From Planctomycetales bacterium (GTDB taxonomy: Bacteria > Planctomycetota > Planctomycetia > Pirellulales > Thermoguttaceae), in the NCBI GenBank assembly GCA_007127495.1, contig SKZG01000022.1:1-10848 (forward strand): a DNA stretch of 10,848 nt. The letters are read 5' to 3'. This document shows, piece by piece, positions 1-6,824 of this stretch (positions are counted from its first letter, which is position 1; every line of letters starts with the position of its first letter). The notes below the pieces were generated by a model. That model saw nothing but the letters and a program-made list of their open reading frames with translations. It was not told the origin of the DNA and searched no databases. The position numbers and the translations under genes were made by a program.

Positions 1-1
1 C

Positions 2-64
2 GAAAAGATTCAGACCGTCGGCCAGGCGATCGAACACATCGAAAAAGCCATTGAAGAAAACTGA
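2..64 (+). CDS. acpP: acyl carrier protein, C-terminal end only (partial)
   Basis: The first 63 bases in this frame encode the last 20 residues of a protein, EKIQTVGQAIEHIEKAIEEN, then TGA. This matches the final helix of acyl carrier protein, whose usual ending resembles EKIxTVGDAVxYIE. The gene starts upstream of the window, so the phosphopantetheine serine (DSL motif) cannot be seen. It lies 9 bp upstream of fabF on the same strand, the classic acpP-fabF order, so the two are probably co-transcribed. The role, carrying growing acyl chains as thioesters in the cytoplasm, is known for the family. The identification rests on a short tail plus gene order. Confidence 0.85.
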   Translation, partial: EKIQTVGQAIEHIEKAIEEN

Positions 65-73
65 CAGGTTGCG

Positions 74-1312
74 ATGAAAAGGCGTGTCGTCGTTACCGGA
101 CTGGGCGCAGTCACTTCGCTGGGCTGGAAGGTCGAGGACTTGTGGTCGCGCATTCTCGAAGGCCGCAGCGGCGTGGGGCGGCTTCGCACGATCGATGTGG
201 CCGGGTTCCGGTCGCAAATCGGCGGTGAAATCGTCGATTGGTCGACCGACGGCTACATCGACCCGAAGGAGGCGAAACGCCTCGACCGCTTCGCCCAGTT
301 CGGCGTTGCCGCCGGAATCGACGCGGTACGCGATTCCGGAATCGATTTCAGCCGCGAAGAACCGTATCGGTGCGGAACAATCCTCGGGTCGGGTATCGGC
401 GGGCTGCTCGAAATCGAAGCGCAGCACGTTCGGCTGCTGAATCGGGGGCCGTACAAGGTCTCGGCGTTCACCGTACCCAAAATGATGACCAATGCCGCCT
501 GCGGGTACATTTCCATCCTGTACGGCTTGCGGGGCATGAACCAGGCTGTTTCGACGGCCTGCGCCAGTGCCACCAACGCCATCGGCGACGCCGTGCGCGC
601 CATCCGCTACGACGAGGCCGACGTCATCGTCACCGGGGGCACCGAAGCCGCGCTCACCCCGCTGGGGCTCAGTGCGTTCTCGGCCATGCGCGCCCTTTCG
701 GAGCGGAACGATGCTCCGGAGCAAGCGAGCCGGCCGTTCGACGCCGGCCGCGACGGCTTCGTCCTTAGCGAAGGCGCCGGGCTGCTGGTCGTCGAGGAAC
801 TTGAGCATGCCAAGTCGCGGGGCGCAAGAATCTACGGGGAAGTGCTCGGCTACGGCTGGAGCGCCGACGCCGGCCATATCACCCAGCCCGATCAGAAGGG
901 CACCGGCGCCGCACATGCGATGAACCGCGCGCTGCAGGACGCGAACCTGAACCCCGAACAGATCGGCTACATCAATGCCCACGGCACCAGCACGCCGCTG
1001 GGCGATCAGGCCGAGACGGCGGCCATCAAGAGTGTCTTCGGCGAGCACGCGAGGAAGTTGAGCGTGTCGAGCACCAAGAGCCAGCTCGGCCACCTGCTGG
1101 GCGCCAGCGGCGGGCCGGAACTGATCTTCTGCCTCCTGGCCCTGCGCGACGCCGTCCTCCCGCCCACGATCAACTACGAAACGCCCGACCCCGTCTGCGA
1201 CCTCGACTACACGCCCAACCAGGCGCGCGAGCGGAAGATCGATGCCGCCATGTCGAACAGTTTCGGCTTCGGCGGGCACAATGGGTCGCTGATCGTCGGC
1301 GCGCTCCGCTAG
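74..1312 (+). CDS. fabF: beta-ketoacyl-ACP synthase II (FabF)
   Basis: This 412-residue thiolase-fold condensing enzyme should join malonyl-ACP to acyl-ACP in fatty acid elongation in the cytoplasm. The N-terminus [15 protein letters not shown] is typical of KAS II. The catalytic triad is intact: Cys163 in [13 protein letters not shown], His303 in [11 protein letters not shown] and His340 in [13 protein letters not shown], with Lys335 in the last motif. These positions equal the usual FabF numbering, so the protein is full length. The C-terminal [10 protein letters not shown] motif (395-404) is also present. The ATG at 74 puts the conserved N-terminus at residue 4; only a weak CAGG-like ribosome site precedes it. 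It follows the acyl carrier protein gene by 9 bp and precedes purB by 32 bp, suggesting one transcript. A specialised (polyketide-type) KAS is less likely because the gene sits beside acpP and has no partner chain-length factor. Confidence 0.96.
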   Translation: MKRRVVVTGLGAVTSLGWKVEDLWSRILEGRSGVGRLRTIDVAGFRSQIGGEIVDWSTDGYIDPKEAKRLDRFAQFGVAAGIDAVRDSGIDFSREEPYRCGTILGSGIGGLLEIEAQHVRLLNRGPYKVSAFTVPKMMTNAACGYISILYGLRGMNQAVSTACASATNAIGDAVRAIRYDEADVIVTGGTEAALTPLGLSAFSAMRALSERNDAPEQASRPFDAGRDGFVLSEGAGLLVVEELEHAKSRGARIYGEVLGYGWSADAGHITQPDQKGTGAAHAMNRALQDANLNPEQIGYINAHGTSTPLGDQAETAAIKSVFGEHARKLSVSSTKSQLGHLLGASGGPELIFCLLALRDAVLPPTINYETPDPVCDLDYTPNQARERKIDAAMSNSFGFGGHNGSLIVGALR

Positions 1313-1334
1313 CGCAGATGACGGATCAATGCGA

Positions 1335-1339
1335 AAGGA
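1335..1339 (+). promoter_or_regulatory. ribosome binding site deciding the purB start
   Basis: AAGGA lies 5 bp before the ATG at 1345. The upstream in-frame ATG at 1318 has no Shine-Dalgarno-like sequence before it (GCTAGCGCAG) and would only add nine residues. The 1345 start is therefore preferred. Confidence 0.7.
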
Positions 1340-1344
1340 CGATC

Positions 1345-2778
1345 ATGCCGGACGATCTTCTTCGGTACGACAACCCGCTCATCGACCGCTACGCTTCGCG
1401 GGCGATGGCCGAGTTGTGGGGCCCGCAGCGAAAGTTCAGCACGTGGCGGCGGCTCTGGGTGGCCCTGGCCGAGGCCGAATCGGAATTGGGGCTTCCCATC
1501 ACGGAGGAACAGCTTGCGGAAATGCGCGCGCAGGTCGACCGGATCGACTTCGCGGCGGCCGCCCAGTATGAACGGCAGCTTCGCCACGATGTGATGGCAC
1601 ACGTTCACGCCTACGGCGATGCATGCCCCGCGGCGCGCGGCATCATCCACCTCGGAGCGACAAGCTGCTTCGTGACCGACAATGCCGACCTGCTGCTGAT
1701 GCGCGAGGCCCTCGCGATCGTCCGCGACCGGTTGGTCGGAGTCATCGACAACCTGGGAACCTTCGCCGCGCGGTATCGGGAACTGCCCTGCTTGGGCTTC
1801 ACGCACATGCAGCCGGCGCAGCCGACGACCGTGGGCAAACGGGCGTGTTTGTGGGCGTACGATTTCGTGCTCGACCTGGCGGAAACGGAACACCGGCTCG
1901 ATTCGCTGAAGGCCCGAGGCGCCAAGGGCACTACGGGAACGCAAGCCAGCTTCTTGCAGCTTTTCAGCGGCGACCATGCCCAGGTGCGGCGTCTTGAGGA
2001 GCGGGTGTGCCAGAAGCTGGGCTTCGAAGAGGCCTACGCCGTTACCGGTCAAACCTATCCGCGAAAGATCGACGGCCACGTGTTGGCCGCGCTGGCGGGC
2101 ATCGGCCAAAGCGCGCACAAGATGGGCACCGACCTCCGCCTTCTCGCCCACCGCAAGGAAATTGAGGAACCCTTCGAGCAAACCCAAGTGGGCTCCTCGG
2201 CGATGGCCTATAAACGCAACCCCATGCGGTCCGAACGCATCTGCTCGCTCGCCCGCTTCCTGAGCGGGCTGGCGCCGATTGCCACCGAGACGGCGGCCGT
2301 GCAATGGCTCGAGCGCACGCTCGACGACAGCGCCGCCCGGCGCCTCGTCCTGCCGCAGGGGTTCCTCGCAGCCGATGCCGTGCTGCTGCTGTGCCAGAAC
2401 GTGACCTCGGGCCTGGTCGTGTACCCGAAGGTCATCGGCGCGGCCTTGCAAGCTGAATTGCCGTTCATGGCCACGGAAAACATCCTGATGGCCGCCGTGG
2501 CCGCGGGAGGCGATCGGCAGGAGCTGCACGAGCGCATCCGGCGCCATAGCCAAGCAGCGGCCGCCGTGGTGAAAGAACAAGGCGGACGCAACGACCTGAT
2601 GGATCGGCTGCGCGCCGACCCGGCTTTCCAAGGCGTCGGTCTCGACGCGGTCCTCGACCCGCGACAATTCGTCGGCCGCGCTCCGCAACAGGTCGATGAC
2701 TTCCTCGCCGACGTCATCGGCCCCATTCGCGAGAAGTACCCAAACGCTCTTGGGACAACGGCCGAAGTGCGGGTTTGA
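1345..2778 (+). CDS. purB: adenylosuccinate lyase (PurB), long metazoan-like form
   Basis: This 477-residue fumarase/aspartase-superfamily enzyme releases fumarate from SAICAR and from adenylosuccinate in purine synthesis. From the 1345 start the domains run in the usual order. The active-site segment [16 protein letters not shown] (151-166) carries the general-acid His154. [10 protein letters not shown] lies at 194-203. The flexible signature loop [16 protein letters not shown] (283-298) carries the catalytic Ser284/285. RHDVMAHVH (80-88) and GIIHLGATS (99-107) are further conserved segments. The sequence closely resembles what I recall of vertebrate ADSL along its whole length, for example [10 protein letters not shown], [11 protein letters not shown] and [10 protein letters not shown], more than the shorter Bacillus-type enzyme. 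The signature loop reads SSAMAYK where human reads SSAMPYK. It sits 32 bp after fabF, and its stop is 11 bp from that of the opposing fur-type gene. Confidence 0.96.
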   Translation: MPDDLLRYDNPLIDRYASRAMAELWGPQRKFSTWRRLWVALAEAESELGLPITEEQLAEMRAQVDRIDFAAAAQYERQLRHDVMAHVHAYGDACPAARGIIHLGATSCFVTDNADLLLMREALAIVRDRLVGVIDNLGTFAARYRELPCLGFTHMQPAQPTTVGKRACLWAYDFVLDLAETEHRLDSLKARGAKGTTGTQASFLQLFSGDHAQVRRLEERVCQKLGFEEAYAVTGQTYPRKIDGHVLAALAGIGQSAHKMGTDLRLLAHRKEIEEPFEQTQVGSSAMAYKRNPMRSERICSLARFLSGLAPIATETAAVQWLERTLDDSAARRLVLPQGFLAADAVLLLCQNVTSGLVVYPKVIGAALQAELPFMATENILMAAVAAGGDRQELHERIRRHSQAAAAVVKEQGGRNDLMDRLRADPAFQGVGLDAVLDPRQFVGRAPQQVDDFLADVIGPIREKYPNALGTTAEVRV

Positions 2779-2789
2779 GTTCGCTCGCC

Positions 2790-3266
2790 TCAGCGCTTCT
2801 GCCGGCAGGCGGCGCATGTGCCGGTCACGAAAACGCGGTGGCCGGCAACCTGGAAGTCGTGCTCCCGGGCAACCTGTTCGCACAGGCGCACGATCGGCTC
2901 GCACTGGAACTCGATCAACCGCCCGCACGTTTGGCAATGCAGGTGGTCGTGCCGAGGATAGCCGTAGTCGTGCTCGTACACGCTGCGGCCGCTGACGGTC
3001 ATGATGGACCGCAACATGCGGGCGTCAATCAATTCGCCCAGAGTGCGGTAGATGGTCGGCCGGCTCACCTGACGCGCCGCGATGAGCGGGCGCAGGTGGT
3101 CGATCAACTCCTCGGCGTCGAAGTGGTCGTGATGGCTGAACACCATCTCAACAATCACGCGGCGCTGGCGCGTGAGGCGCTTTCCGCGTGCCTGCAAGAA
3201 CTGTGCAAAACGCTCCGTGGGCGCAATTTTGGTTTCGACCGATCCGAGCGAGAAGTCATCCGGCAT
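2790..3266 (-). CDS. fur: Fur-family metal-responsive transcriptional regulator
   Basis: The 158-residue protein has the Fur layout: a winged-helix DNA-binding half (about 18-95, recognition region SRPTIYRTLGEL at 68-79) and a metal-binding dimerisation half. Visible ligand motifs are HHDHFDAEEL (45-54), HDHLHC (106-111), E119, E123 and H136. The structural zinc site is two CxxC pairs, Cys111/Cys114 and Cys151/Cys154. Such proteins bind operators as dimers when loaded with Fe(II), Zn(II) or Mn(II). Fur, Zur and PerR are hard to separate by eye; the complete Fur-like His/Glu set makes Fur the first guess. The ATG (complement of 3264-3266) lies 11 bp after the stop of the FlgM-like gene, with no strong ribosome site of its own, which suggests translational coupling within one transcript. 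No Fur-box-like operator was identified with confidence. Confidence 0.93.
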   Translation of the reverse strand: MPDDFSLGSVETKIAPTERFAQFLQARGKRLTRQRRVIVEMVFSHHDHFDAEELIDHLRPLIAARQVSRPTIYRTLGELIDARMLRSIMTVSGRSVYEHDYGYPRHDHLHCQTCGRLIEFQCEPIVRLCEQVAREHDFQVAGHRVFVTGTCAACRQKR

Positions 3267-3277
3267 GATGTGCCCGA

Positions 3278-3577
3278 CTAACCGCGTTCGTCGAGGAACT
3301 GCGCGATGGCCACATCGAGCTTTTCCGCGGTTTCGTAAGTACCCTCGGCGATTTGGGAGCGGATCTGGTCGATTCGCTCCTGACGCACCTCGGGCAGGTG
3401 TTTGACCTGGTCGACCAGGCGTGCCGCCTCGGCCGCCTTGCTGCCGGCGTCGGAGATACTTAGCTCGTCGCCGGCAGGCATACCTTGGGCGGAAGGTGCT
3501 CCTCTCAGTTCGCGTCCGTGATGGGGCGCGGTGACCGATTGAGGACCATGCAAATGAGTAGGACCGTAAACGTGCAT
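3278..3577 (-). CDS. flgM: FlgM-like anti-sigma-28 factor
   Basis: This 99-residue protein is close to the usual FlgM length (about 97). The C-terminal half, LPEVRQERIDQIRSQIAEG (61-79) then TYETAEKLDVAIAQFLDE, matches the helical sigma-binding part of FlgM, which holds FliA (sigma28) inactive until the flagellar hook is complete. The N-terminus MHVYGPTHLHGPQSVTAPHH is His-rich (five His in 20 residues) and resembles planctomycete FlgM annotations as I remember them. The frame is open back to 3655, but the ATG at 3575-3577 (complement) is preferred because AAGGAG precedes it by 9 bp. No flagellar gene is nearby; the only partner is the fur-type gene 11 bp downstream. The function is inferred from the C-terminal pattern, and the link to iron regulation is unproven. 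Confidence 0.8.
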   Translation of the reverse strand: MHVYGPTHLHGPQSVTAPHHGRELRGAPSAQGMPAGDELSISDAGSKAAEAARLVDQVKHLPEVRQERIDQIRSQIAEGTYETAEKLDVAIAQFLDERG

Positions 3578-3586
3578 CGGATTAGT

Positions 3587-3592
3587 CTCCTT
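3587..3592 (-). promoter_or_regulatory. ribosome binding site deciding the flgM-like start
   Basis: CTCCTT on the plus strand reads AAGGAG on the coding strand, 9 bp before the ATG at 3577. It is the only strong ribosome site in this leader and argues against the longer frame beginning at 3655. Confidence 0.75.
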
Positions 3593-3644
3593 GCGCGAGG
3601 CCGTGTTCCATCCTGGAAAGTCTACCTCGTCATCCTTCGGCGTC

Positions 3645-3673
3645 GCATTATCCATTCGTCACGACATGCAAAA
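3645..3673 (-). promoter_or_regulatory. possible promoter for the flgM-fur pair
   Basis: On the minus strand TAATGC (3645-3650) could be a -10 box. TTTTGC (3668-3673) lies 17 bp from it, or TTGCAT (3666-3671) 15 bp from it, as a poor -35. No sigma28 or sigma54 consensus was recognised here. This is a weak candidate, based only on spacing and AT content upstream of the flgM ribosome site. Confidence 0.25.
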
Positions 3674-3780
3674 CATTGGGGCGTATCAAAAACGCATGCT
3701 TTGCTGTCATCGGATACCTGCTTGCCGACAGATTAGGACAAACCACTGCGCCCACTTGGTAACGAATTGAGCCTCTCGAC

Positions 3781-3875
3781 GACCTGTAGCGCATTTGACG
3801 ATACAGGTCGCATTTGACGATACAGGGTTACGCGCCCTGTTGCGTCGGCTAAACGGCCGATGCCTTTCGGCAACA
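3781..3875. repeat. tandem repeat with nested hairpins
   Basis: An 18-bp unit, CGCATTTGACGATACAGG, occurs twice, at 3790-3807 and 3809-3826, with one base between. GACCTGTA (3781-3788) pairs perfectly with TACAGGTC (3802-3809) across the first copy. ACAGGG (3822-3827) pairs with CCCTGT (3835-3840) after the second. TGTTGC (3838-3843) pairs with GCAACA (3870-3875), enclosing TCGGC/GCCGA (3845-3849/3856-3860). No protein-coding frame explains this. It could be an operator array, a small structured RNA or mobile-element debris; the sequence does not say which. Confidence 0.6.
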
Positions 3876-4261
3876 CGGGCAGATTCACGGCGGGTCAACC
3901 CGGCGTTCCCCGCCAAGCCTCTCGGCCGACCGTTTCTCCATTATGTCTTGCGAACCGACCGGAACCAACCCCCAATCGCGTTCGTCATTGCACTCTTTAC
4001 GCAGCGGCTCGGACAGGGGTTCGCGGAATCAACGGGTTTTGTAACCGCCGTCCACGTGCTGGCCCGGCGTGCCGCGGGAACCTCCGCCTGACTGCGGATT
4101 GTAGGCAGAGTCCGGGAAATGGACAAGTCCGATTCGTAGGACAGCACCAATGGGGGGAATAATGCATACCAGTGCGGAAGCCCCATCGGCGCGCTCGACT
4201 TCCGGTATTCGGAGCGATTCCGCGGAACTTCCGCCGGGTTGCGCGGTTTATGATGATAGAA

Positions 4262-4361
4262 GGCTCTTCCGTTTCGAGGCGCAGGGCGCTTGGCTGTAGT
4301 AGGCGTACACAGTGTGCCCTCTGCTGAACCAAGCTGCCTGCAAAAAAAAGACGGAATCGCC
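4262..4361 (+). repeat. 100-bp palindromic dispersed element, copy 1 (degenerate right arm)
   Basis: This 100-bp segment matches the reverse complement of 9158-9257. I count 50 identities in the first 60 bases without gaps; the rest aligns with small shifts. It begins GGCTCTTCCGTTTC. Its core has GTAG (4296-4299), then a hairpin GGCGTAC (4302-4308) / GTGTGCC (4312-4318) with a 3-nt loop, where two pairs are G-U wobbles. The right arm (about 4338-4361) has decayed: where copy 2 has a near-perfect inverse of the left arm, this copy has an A8 run. It ends 42 bp before the EF-hand start codon, so it may be in that gene's leader. Confidence 0.85.
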
Positions 4362-4403
4362 GAAAAACGTTTCCCCTTTCCCCCCAGTTTAAGGAGTTGT
4401 GTG

Positions 4404-5225
4404 ATGAGGAGGATGATTTTCTTGGCGTTGGCGGTTGGTACAATCGCGTTCGCCACCGTAACGGCTTGGGCAGACGCTCCTGAGAGAGACCGTCCGAGCC
4501 GCCGGCCGTCCCAGCGGCAGTTCGATCCGATGCGATTGTTCGATCGCCTGGACGCCGACAAGACCGGCGCGATCGTGCTCGAAGAGCTGCCCGAAAGGCT
4601 GCCCGAGCGATTGAAGGCGATGCTTGCGAAGGCCGATGCCGACGAGGACGGCAAGGTGACCCGAGAGGAGTTCAAGGCCGCCACCGAGGCAGCTCGCGAG
4701 CGCATGAAAGCCGCCGCGGAAACGGCGCGCAAGCGCGCCGAGGAAGGGCGCAAACGCCATGCCGAGCGCGCCAAGGCGGGCCCGGCAAAGGCATGCCCTT
4801 CGCACCGGCCGACGCCGCGAGTAACCCACCGGCCCATGCCGGACCTGAAGACTCTTTTCAAGCGGATGGACCGCGACAACAGCGGGTCGCTGAGCTTGGA
4901 AGAGTTTACCGCCGGGATGCGTCGTTTGCAGGCGTACCTGACGGGCTCGCACGGCCGCCCGCCCATGGGGCCGCACGCACGCCGTCCCGGCGCGCCTTCC
5001 TGGCATCGCGGCCCGGGTTGCCCGCCGCGTAGCCCCGATGCGAAACCTTCCGACGCGAGGCCGCGTCCGAGGCCGGAGGCCCGGCCGGAACGCACCCGGC
5101 GCCCCAAGGACGAACAGCCGGAGGCTCGGCCGGAACGCACCCGGCGCCCCAGGGACGAACGGCCAGAGCGCACCCGGCGCCCCAAGGGCGAGGAGCCCGC
5201 CGAGGACGCTGAGGCGGAAGCTTGA
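4404..5225 (+). CDS. exported EF-hand calcium-binding protein with Arg/Pro/Glu repeat tail
   Basis: This is a 273-residue secreted protein. Residues 1-23 form a signal peptide (MRRMIFLALAVGTIAFATVT, likely cleavage AWA|DA). Three EF-hand loops are visible: DADKTGAIVLEE (50-61), DADEDGKVTREE (78-89, canonical) and DRDNSGSLSLEE (156-167, canonical). Between loops 2 and 3 is a charged Ala/Arg/Glu/Lys helix (about 90-128). The tail from about 182 is Pro/Arg/Gly-rich and includes three copies of RPERTRRP-type repeats (about 224-262). Planctomycetes carry many such EF-hand secretory proteins of unknown function; calcium binding outside the cytoplasm is the reasonable inference. The frame is open from 4290, but AAGGAG (4391-4396) sits 7 bp before the ATG at 4404, which also gives the signal peptide. 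It is probably monocistronic, because a large palindrome and a new promoter follow. Confidence 0.88.
   Translation: MRRMIFLALAVGTIAFATVTAWADAPERDRPSRRPSQRQFDPMRLFDRLDADKTGAIVLEELPERLPERLKAMLAKADADEDGKVTREEFKAATEAARERMKAAAETARKRAEEGRKRHAERAKAGPAKACPSHRPTPRVTHRPMPDLKTLFKRMDRDNSGSLSLEEFTAGMRRLQAYLTGSHGRPPMGPHARRPGAPSWHRGPGCPPRSPDAKPSDARPRPRPEARPERTRRPKDEQPEARPERTRRPRDERPERTRRPKGEEPAEDAEAEA
5073..5192 (+). repeat. in-frame coding minisatellite (45+45+30 bp)
   Basis: Inside the EF-hand gene, units at 5073-5117 and 5118-5162 (45 bp each) and a shorter unit at 5163-5192 (30 bp) repeat almost exactly. They encode PEARPERTRRPKDEQ, PEARPERTRRPRDER and PERTRRPKGE. All units are multiples of three, so gain or loss of copies would keep the frame. 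Confidence 0.85.
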
Positions 5226-5265
5226 CAGCATCGTGAGCTTCGCGGTAACGGACCGTTTCCAAGAG

Positions 5266-5340
5266 ACCGTCCCATTTTCGCGGCGACGAGGGTTGGCCAA
5301 TTGGTCAAAGTGCCCTTTGTGCCGTGAAAATCGGGACGGT
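5266..5340 (+). terminator. large palindrome after the EF-hand gene, possible terminator
   Basis: ACCGTCCC+ATTTTC (5266-5279) is the inverse of GAAAATCGGGACGGT (5326-5340) apart from one unpaired base. Inside it are the palindrome CCAATTGG (5297-5304) and CAAAG/CTTTG (5306-5310/5315-5319). The right arm runs into TTTTCTT (through about 5345), so in plus-strand RNA it could terminate transcription from the EF-hand gene 41 bp upstream. The long loop is unusual for an intrinsic terminator, and a dispersed repeat is the alternative. Confidence 0.45.
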
Positions 5341-5380
5341 TTTCTTAGAGGCTCATGCTCCTGCCGCGTCGTGCTCCTCC

Positions 5381-5409
5381 TTGACTTTCCGTTTCCGCTC
5401 CTTTATGCT
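5381..5409 (+). promoter_or_regulatory. sigma70-type promoter for ribBA
   Basis: TTGACT (5381-5386) and TATGCT (5404-5409) are separated by exactly 17 bp, matching five of six and four of six consensus bases. It lies downstream of the palindrome and about 135 bp before ribBA, with nothing else to drive. Confidence 0.6.
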
Positions 5410-5415
5410 TGGTTC

Positions 5416-5544
5416 GTGGGGGTGTAATGCATCTTTTGCCCGTTCCTGCCCTTTTATCCCGCGCTAGGGGCGAAAGGCAGCCTGATGGCGCATGCCCCCC
5501 GTATTTCAAGAAGCAAATCCCTCTAAAGGGCGAGCCTAGCTACT
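5416..5544 (+). other. ribBA leader, no recognised riboswitch
   Basis: From the probable transcription start to the GTG start there are about 130 bases. Possible stems are GGGGC/GCCCC (5467-5471/5494-5498) and CCCT/AGGG (5519-5522/5527-5530). I looked for the conserved FMN riboswitch segments and did not find them. No strong ribosome site precedes the GTG; the closest is AAAGGG ending at 5530. Confidence 0.4.
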
Positions 5545-6747
5545 GTGGCACAGTTTTCCAGTATTGAACGGTCCATCGAGGCGATTGCGGCCGGCAACGT
5601 TGTTGTGGTCATGGACGCGGAAGACCGCGAGAATGAAGGCGACTTCATCGGCGCGGCCGAGAAGGCCGACCCGGAGATGATCAACTTCATGATCACGCAC
5701 GGGCGCGGCCGGCTGTGCATGCCGATCTTGCCTGACCTGGCCGAGCAGCTTGAGCTGCGCCCAATCGTCGAACACAACACGGCCCCCTTGCAAACGGCGT
5801 TTACCGTGCCGGTCGACCACCGAACGTGCCGCACGGGCATCACGGCTCAGGAGCGGGCCAAGACGATCCGGGAAATCTTAAACCCGCAAAGCAAACCCGC
5901 CGACTTCGTGCGTCCGGGGCATTTGGATCCGTTGATTGCGAAGGAGGGCGGGGTGCTCCGGCGCGCCGGGCACACCGAAGCCGCCGTCGACTTGGCCCGA
6001 ATGGCCGGACTCCAGCCCGCCGGCGTACTCATCGAAATCCTCGATGAGCGGGGCGACCGTGCCTCGCGTGACGACCTGTTTCGGCTGGCCGACCGCTTCG
6101 ACCTGGCCATTATCACCATCGAGGAACTCATCCGCTGGCGCCGTCGCAGCGAGAAACTCGTGTACCGGCTGGCCGAGGCGCAGCTCCCCACCCGCCACGG
6201 CACGGGCCGGATCGTGGCCTACGGCGTGCGGTACGAGAGCCAGCAGCCGGTGGCCATCGTCGTAGGCGACCCGACAAGCGTTCCGGAACCGCTCGTGCGA
6301 TTGCACTCCGCATGCTTCACGGGCGACCTGCTCGACTCGCTCCGTTGCGACTGTGGCGATCAGCTCAAACTGGCGCTGGAAATGATCGGCCGGGAAGGGG
6401 CTGGTGTCCTCGTTTACCTGCCCCAGGAAGGCCGCGGAATCGGGCTTGTCGAGAAGATCAAGGCGTATGGCCTCCAGGACCAGGGGCTCGACACGGTCGA
6501 GGCCAACATTGCCCTGGGCCACCAGGCCGACTCGCGCGATTACGGCGTCGGCATCCAGATTCTCAAGGACCTCGGGCTGTCGAAAGTGCGCCTCCTGACG
6601 AACAATCCGAAGAAGACCGATGCCTTCATTTACGGCGGCTTCGACCTTGAAGTGGTCGATCAGGTTCCCATCCTGGGCCCCATCCACGAGCATAATGAGC
6701 GGTACATGGCCGCAAAGCGCGACAAAATGGGGCACCGGCTTCCGTAA
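5545..6747 (+). CDS. ribBA: bifunctional DHBP synthase / GTP cyclohydrolase II (RibBA)
   Basis: The 400-residue cytoplasmic enzyme makes both riboflavin precursors. The N-terminal RibB domain (1-200) converts ribulose 5-phosphate to 3,4-dihydroxy-2-butanone 4-phosphate; it carries DRENEGD (27-33), the TGITAQERAKTI segment (97-108), RPGH (123-126) and GVLRRAGHTEAAVDLAR (136-152, with His143). The C-terminal RibA domain (about 206-400) opens GTP. Its zinc ligands are Cys257 (HSACFTGD) and Cys268/Cys270 (RCDCGDQL), followed by QEGRGIGL (294-301), RDYGVGIQIL (331-340) and LLTNNPKK (350-357). Both active sites look complete and the length is normal. The start is GTG at 5545, because an in-frame TAA lies at 5524-5526 and no other start fits. 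It has its own upstream promoter, and the ligase gene follows after 77 bp. Confidence 0.96.
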   Translation: MAQFSSIERSIEAIAAGNVVVVMDAEDRENEGDFIGAAEKADPEMINFMITHGRGRLCMPILPDLAEQLELRPIVEHNTAPLQTAFTVPVDHRTCRTGITAQERAKTIREILNPQSKPADFVRPGHLDPLIAKEGGVLRRAGHTEAAVDLARMAGLQPAGVLIEILDERGDRASRDDLFRLADRFDLAIITIEELIRWRRRSEKLVYRLAEAQLPTRHGTGRIVAYGVRYESQQPVAIVVGDPTSVPEPLVRLHSACFTGDLLDSLRCDCGDQLKLALEMIGREGAGVLVYLPQEGRGIGLVEKIKAYGLQDQGLDTVEANIALGHQADSRDYGVGIQILKDLGLSKVRLLTNNPKKTDAFIYGGFDLEVVDQVPILGPIHEHNERYMAAKRDKMGHRLP

Positions 6748-6824
6748 AGGCCCGCAACGAACCGGTTCTCCCGTTTCGTCAACCGAGTTCGGCGTGGACG
6801 AGTTTCCCAGGCGCCAGGACACGC

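Larger units (their letters stand above)
3578..4403. other. long gene-poor intergenic region
   Basis: About 825 bp separate the divergently transcribed flgM-like and EF-hand genes. I see no convincing gene. Short open frames on both strands (for example 3795-4091 plus and 3707-3916 minus) lack recognisable motifs and ribosome sites. The region holds the flgM leader, the repeat/hairpin cluster at 3781-3875, a featureless stretch at about 3880-4260, the palindromic element copy at 4262-4361, and the EF-hand leader with its ribosome site at 4391-4396. Confidence 0.6.

Noticed and set aside
1318..1344. Upstream purB start at 1318
   Set aside because: No ribosome site before it, while AAGGA precedes the ATG at 1345 at a proper distance.
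1309..2937. Long open frame on the minus strand across purB (542 codons)
   Set aside because: It mirrors purB in a GC-rich gene; its translation is His/Arg/Gln-rich with no domain, while the plus-strand frame is an unmistakable lyase.
3790..3826. CRISPR array
   Set aside because: Only two 18-bp copies separated by one base; there are no spacers and no cas genes.
3707..4091. Small open frames on both strands in the intergenic region
   Set aside because: They overlap the repeat cluster, have no ribosome site or recognisable motif, and one is as likely as the other.
4170..4240. CGGAAG/CTTCCG inverted pairs
   Set aside because: Short six-base matches are expected by chance at this GC content and show no consistent structure.
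4290..4403. Upstream start for the EF-hand gene
   Set aside because: It would begin inside the palindromic element, bury the signal peptide and ignore the AAGGAG site before 4404.
3941..5308. Long minus-strand open frame across the EF-hand gene (455 codons)
   Set aside because: It is Ser/Arg/Gly-rich low complexity, the complement of the EF-hand coding sequence, which has a signal peptide, three calcium loops and a good ribosome site.
5410..5544. FMN riboswitch before ribBA
   Set aside because: Conserved aptamer segments were looked for and not seen; only generic short stems are present.
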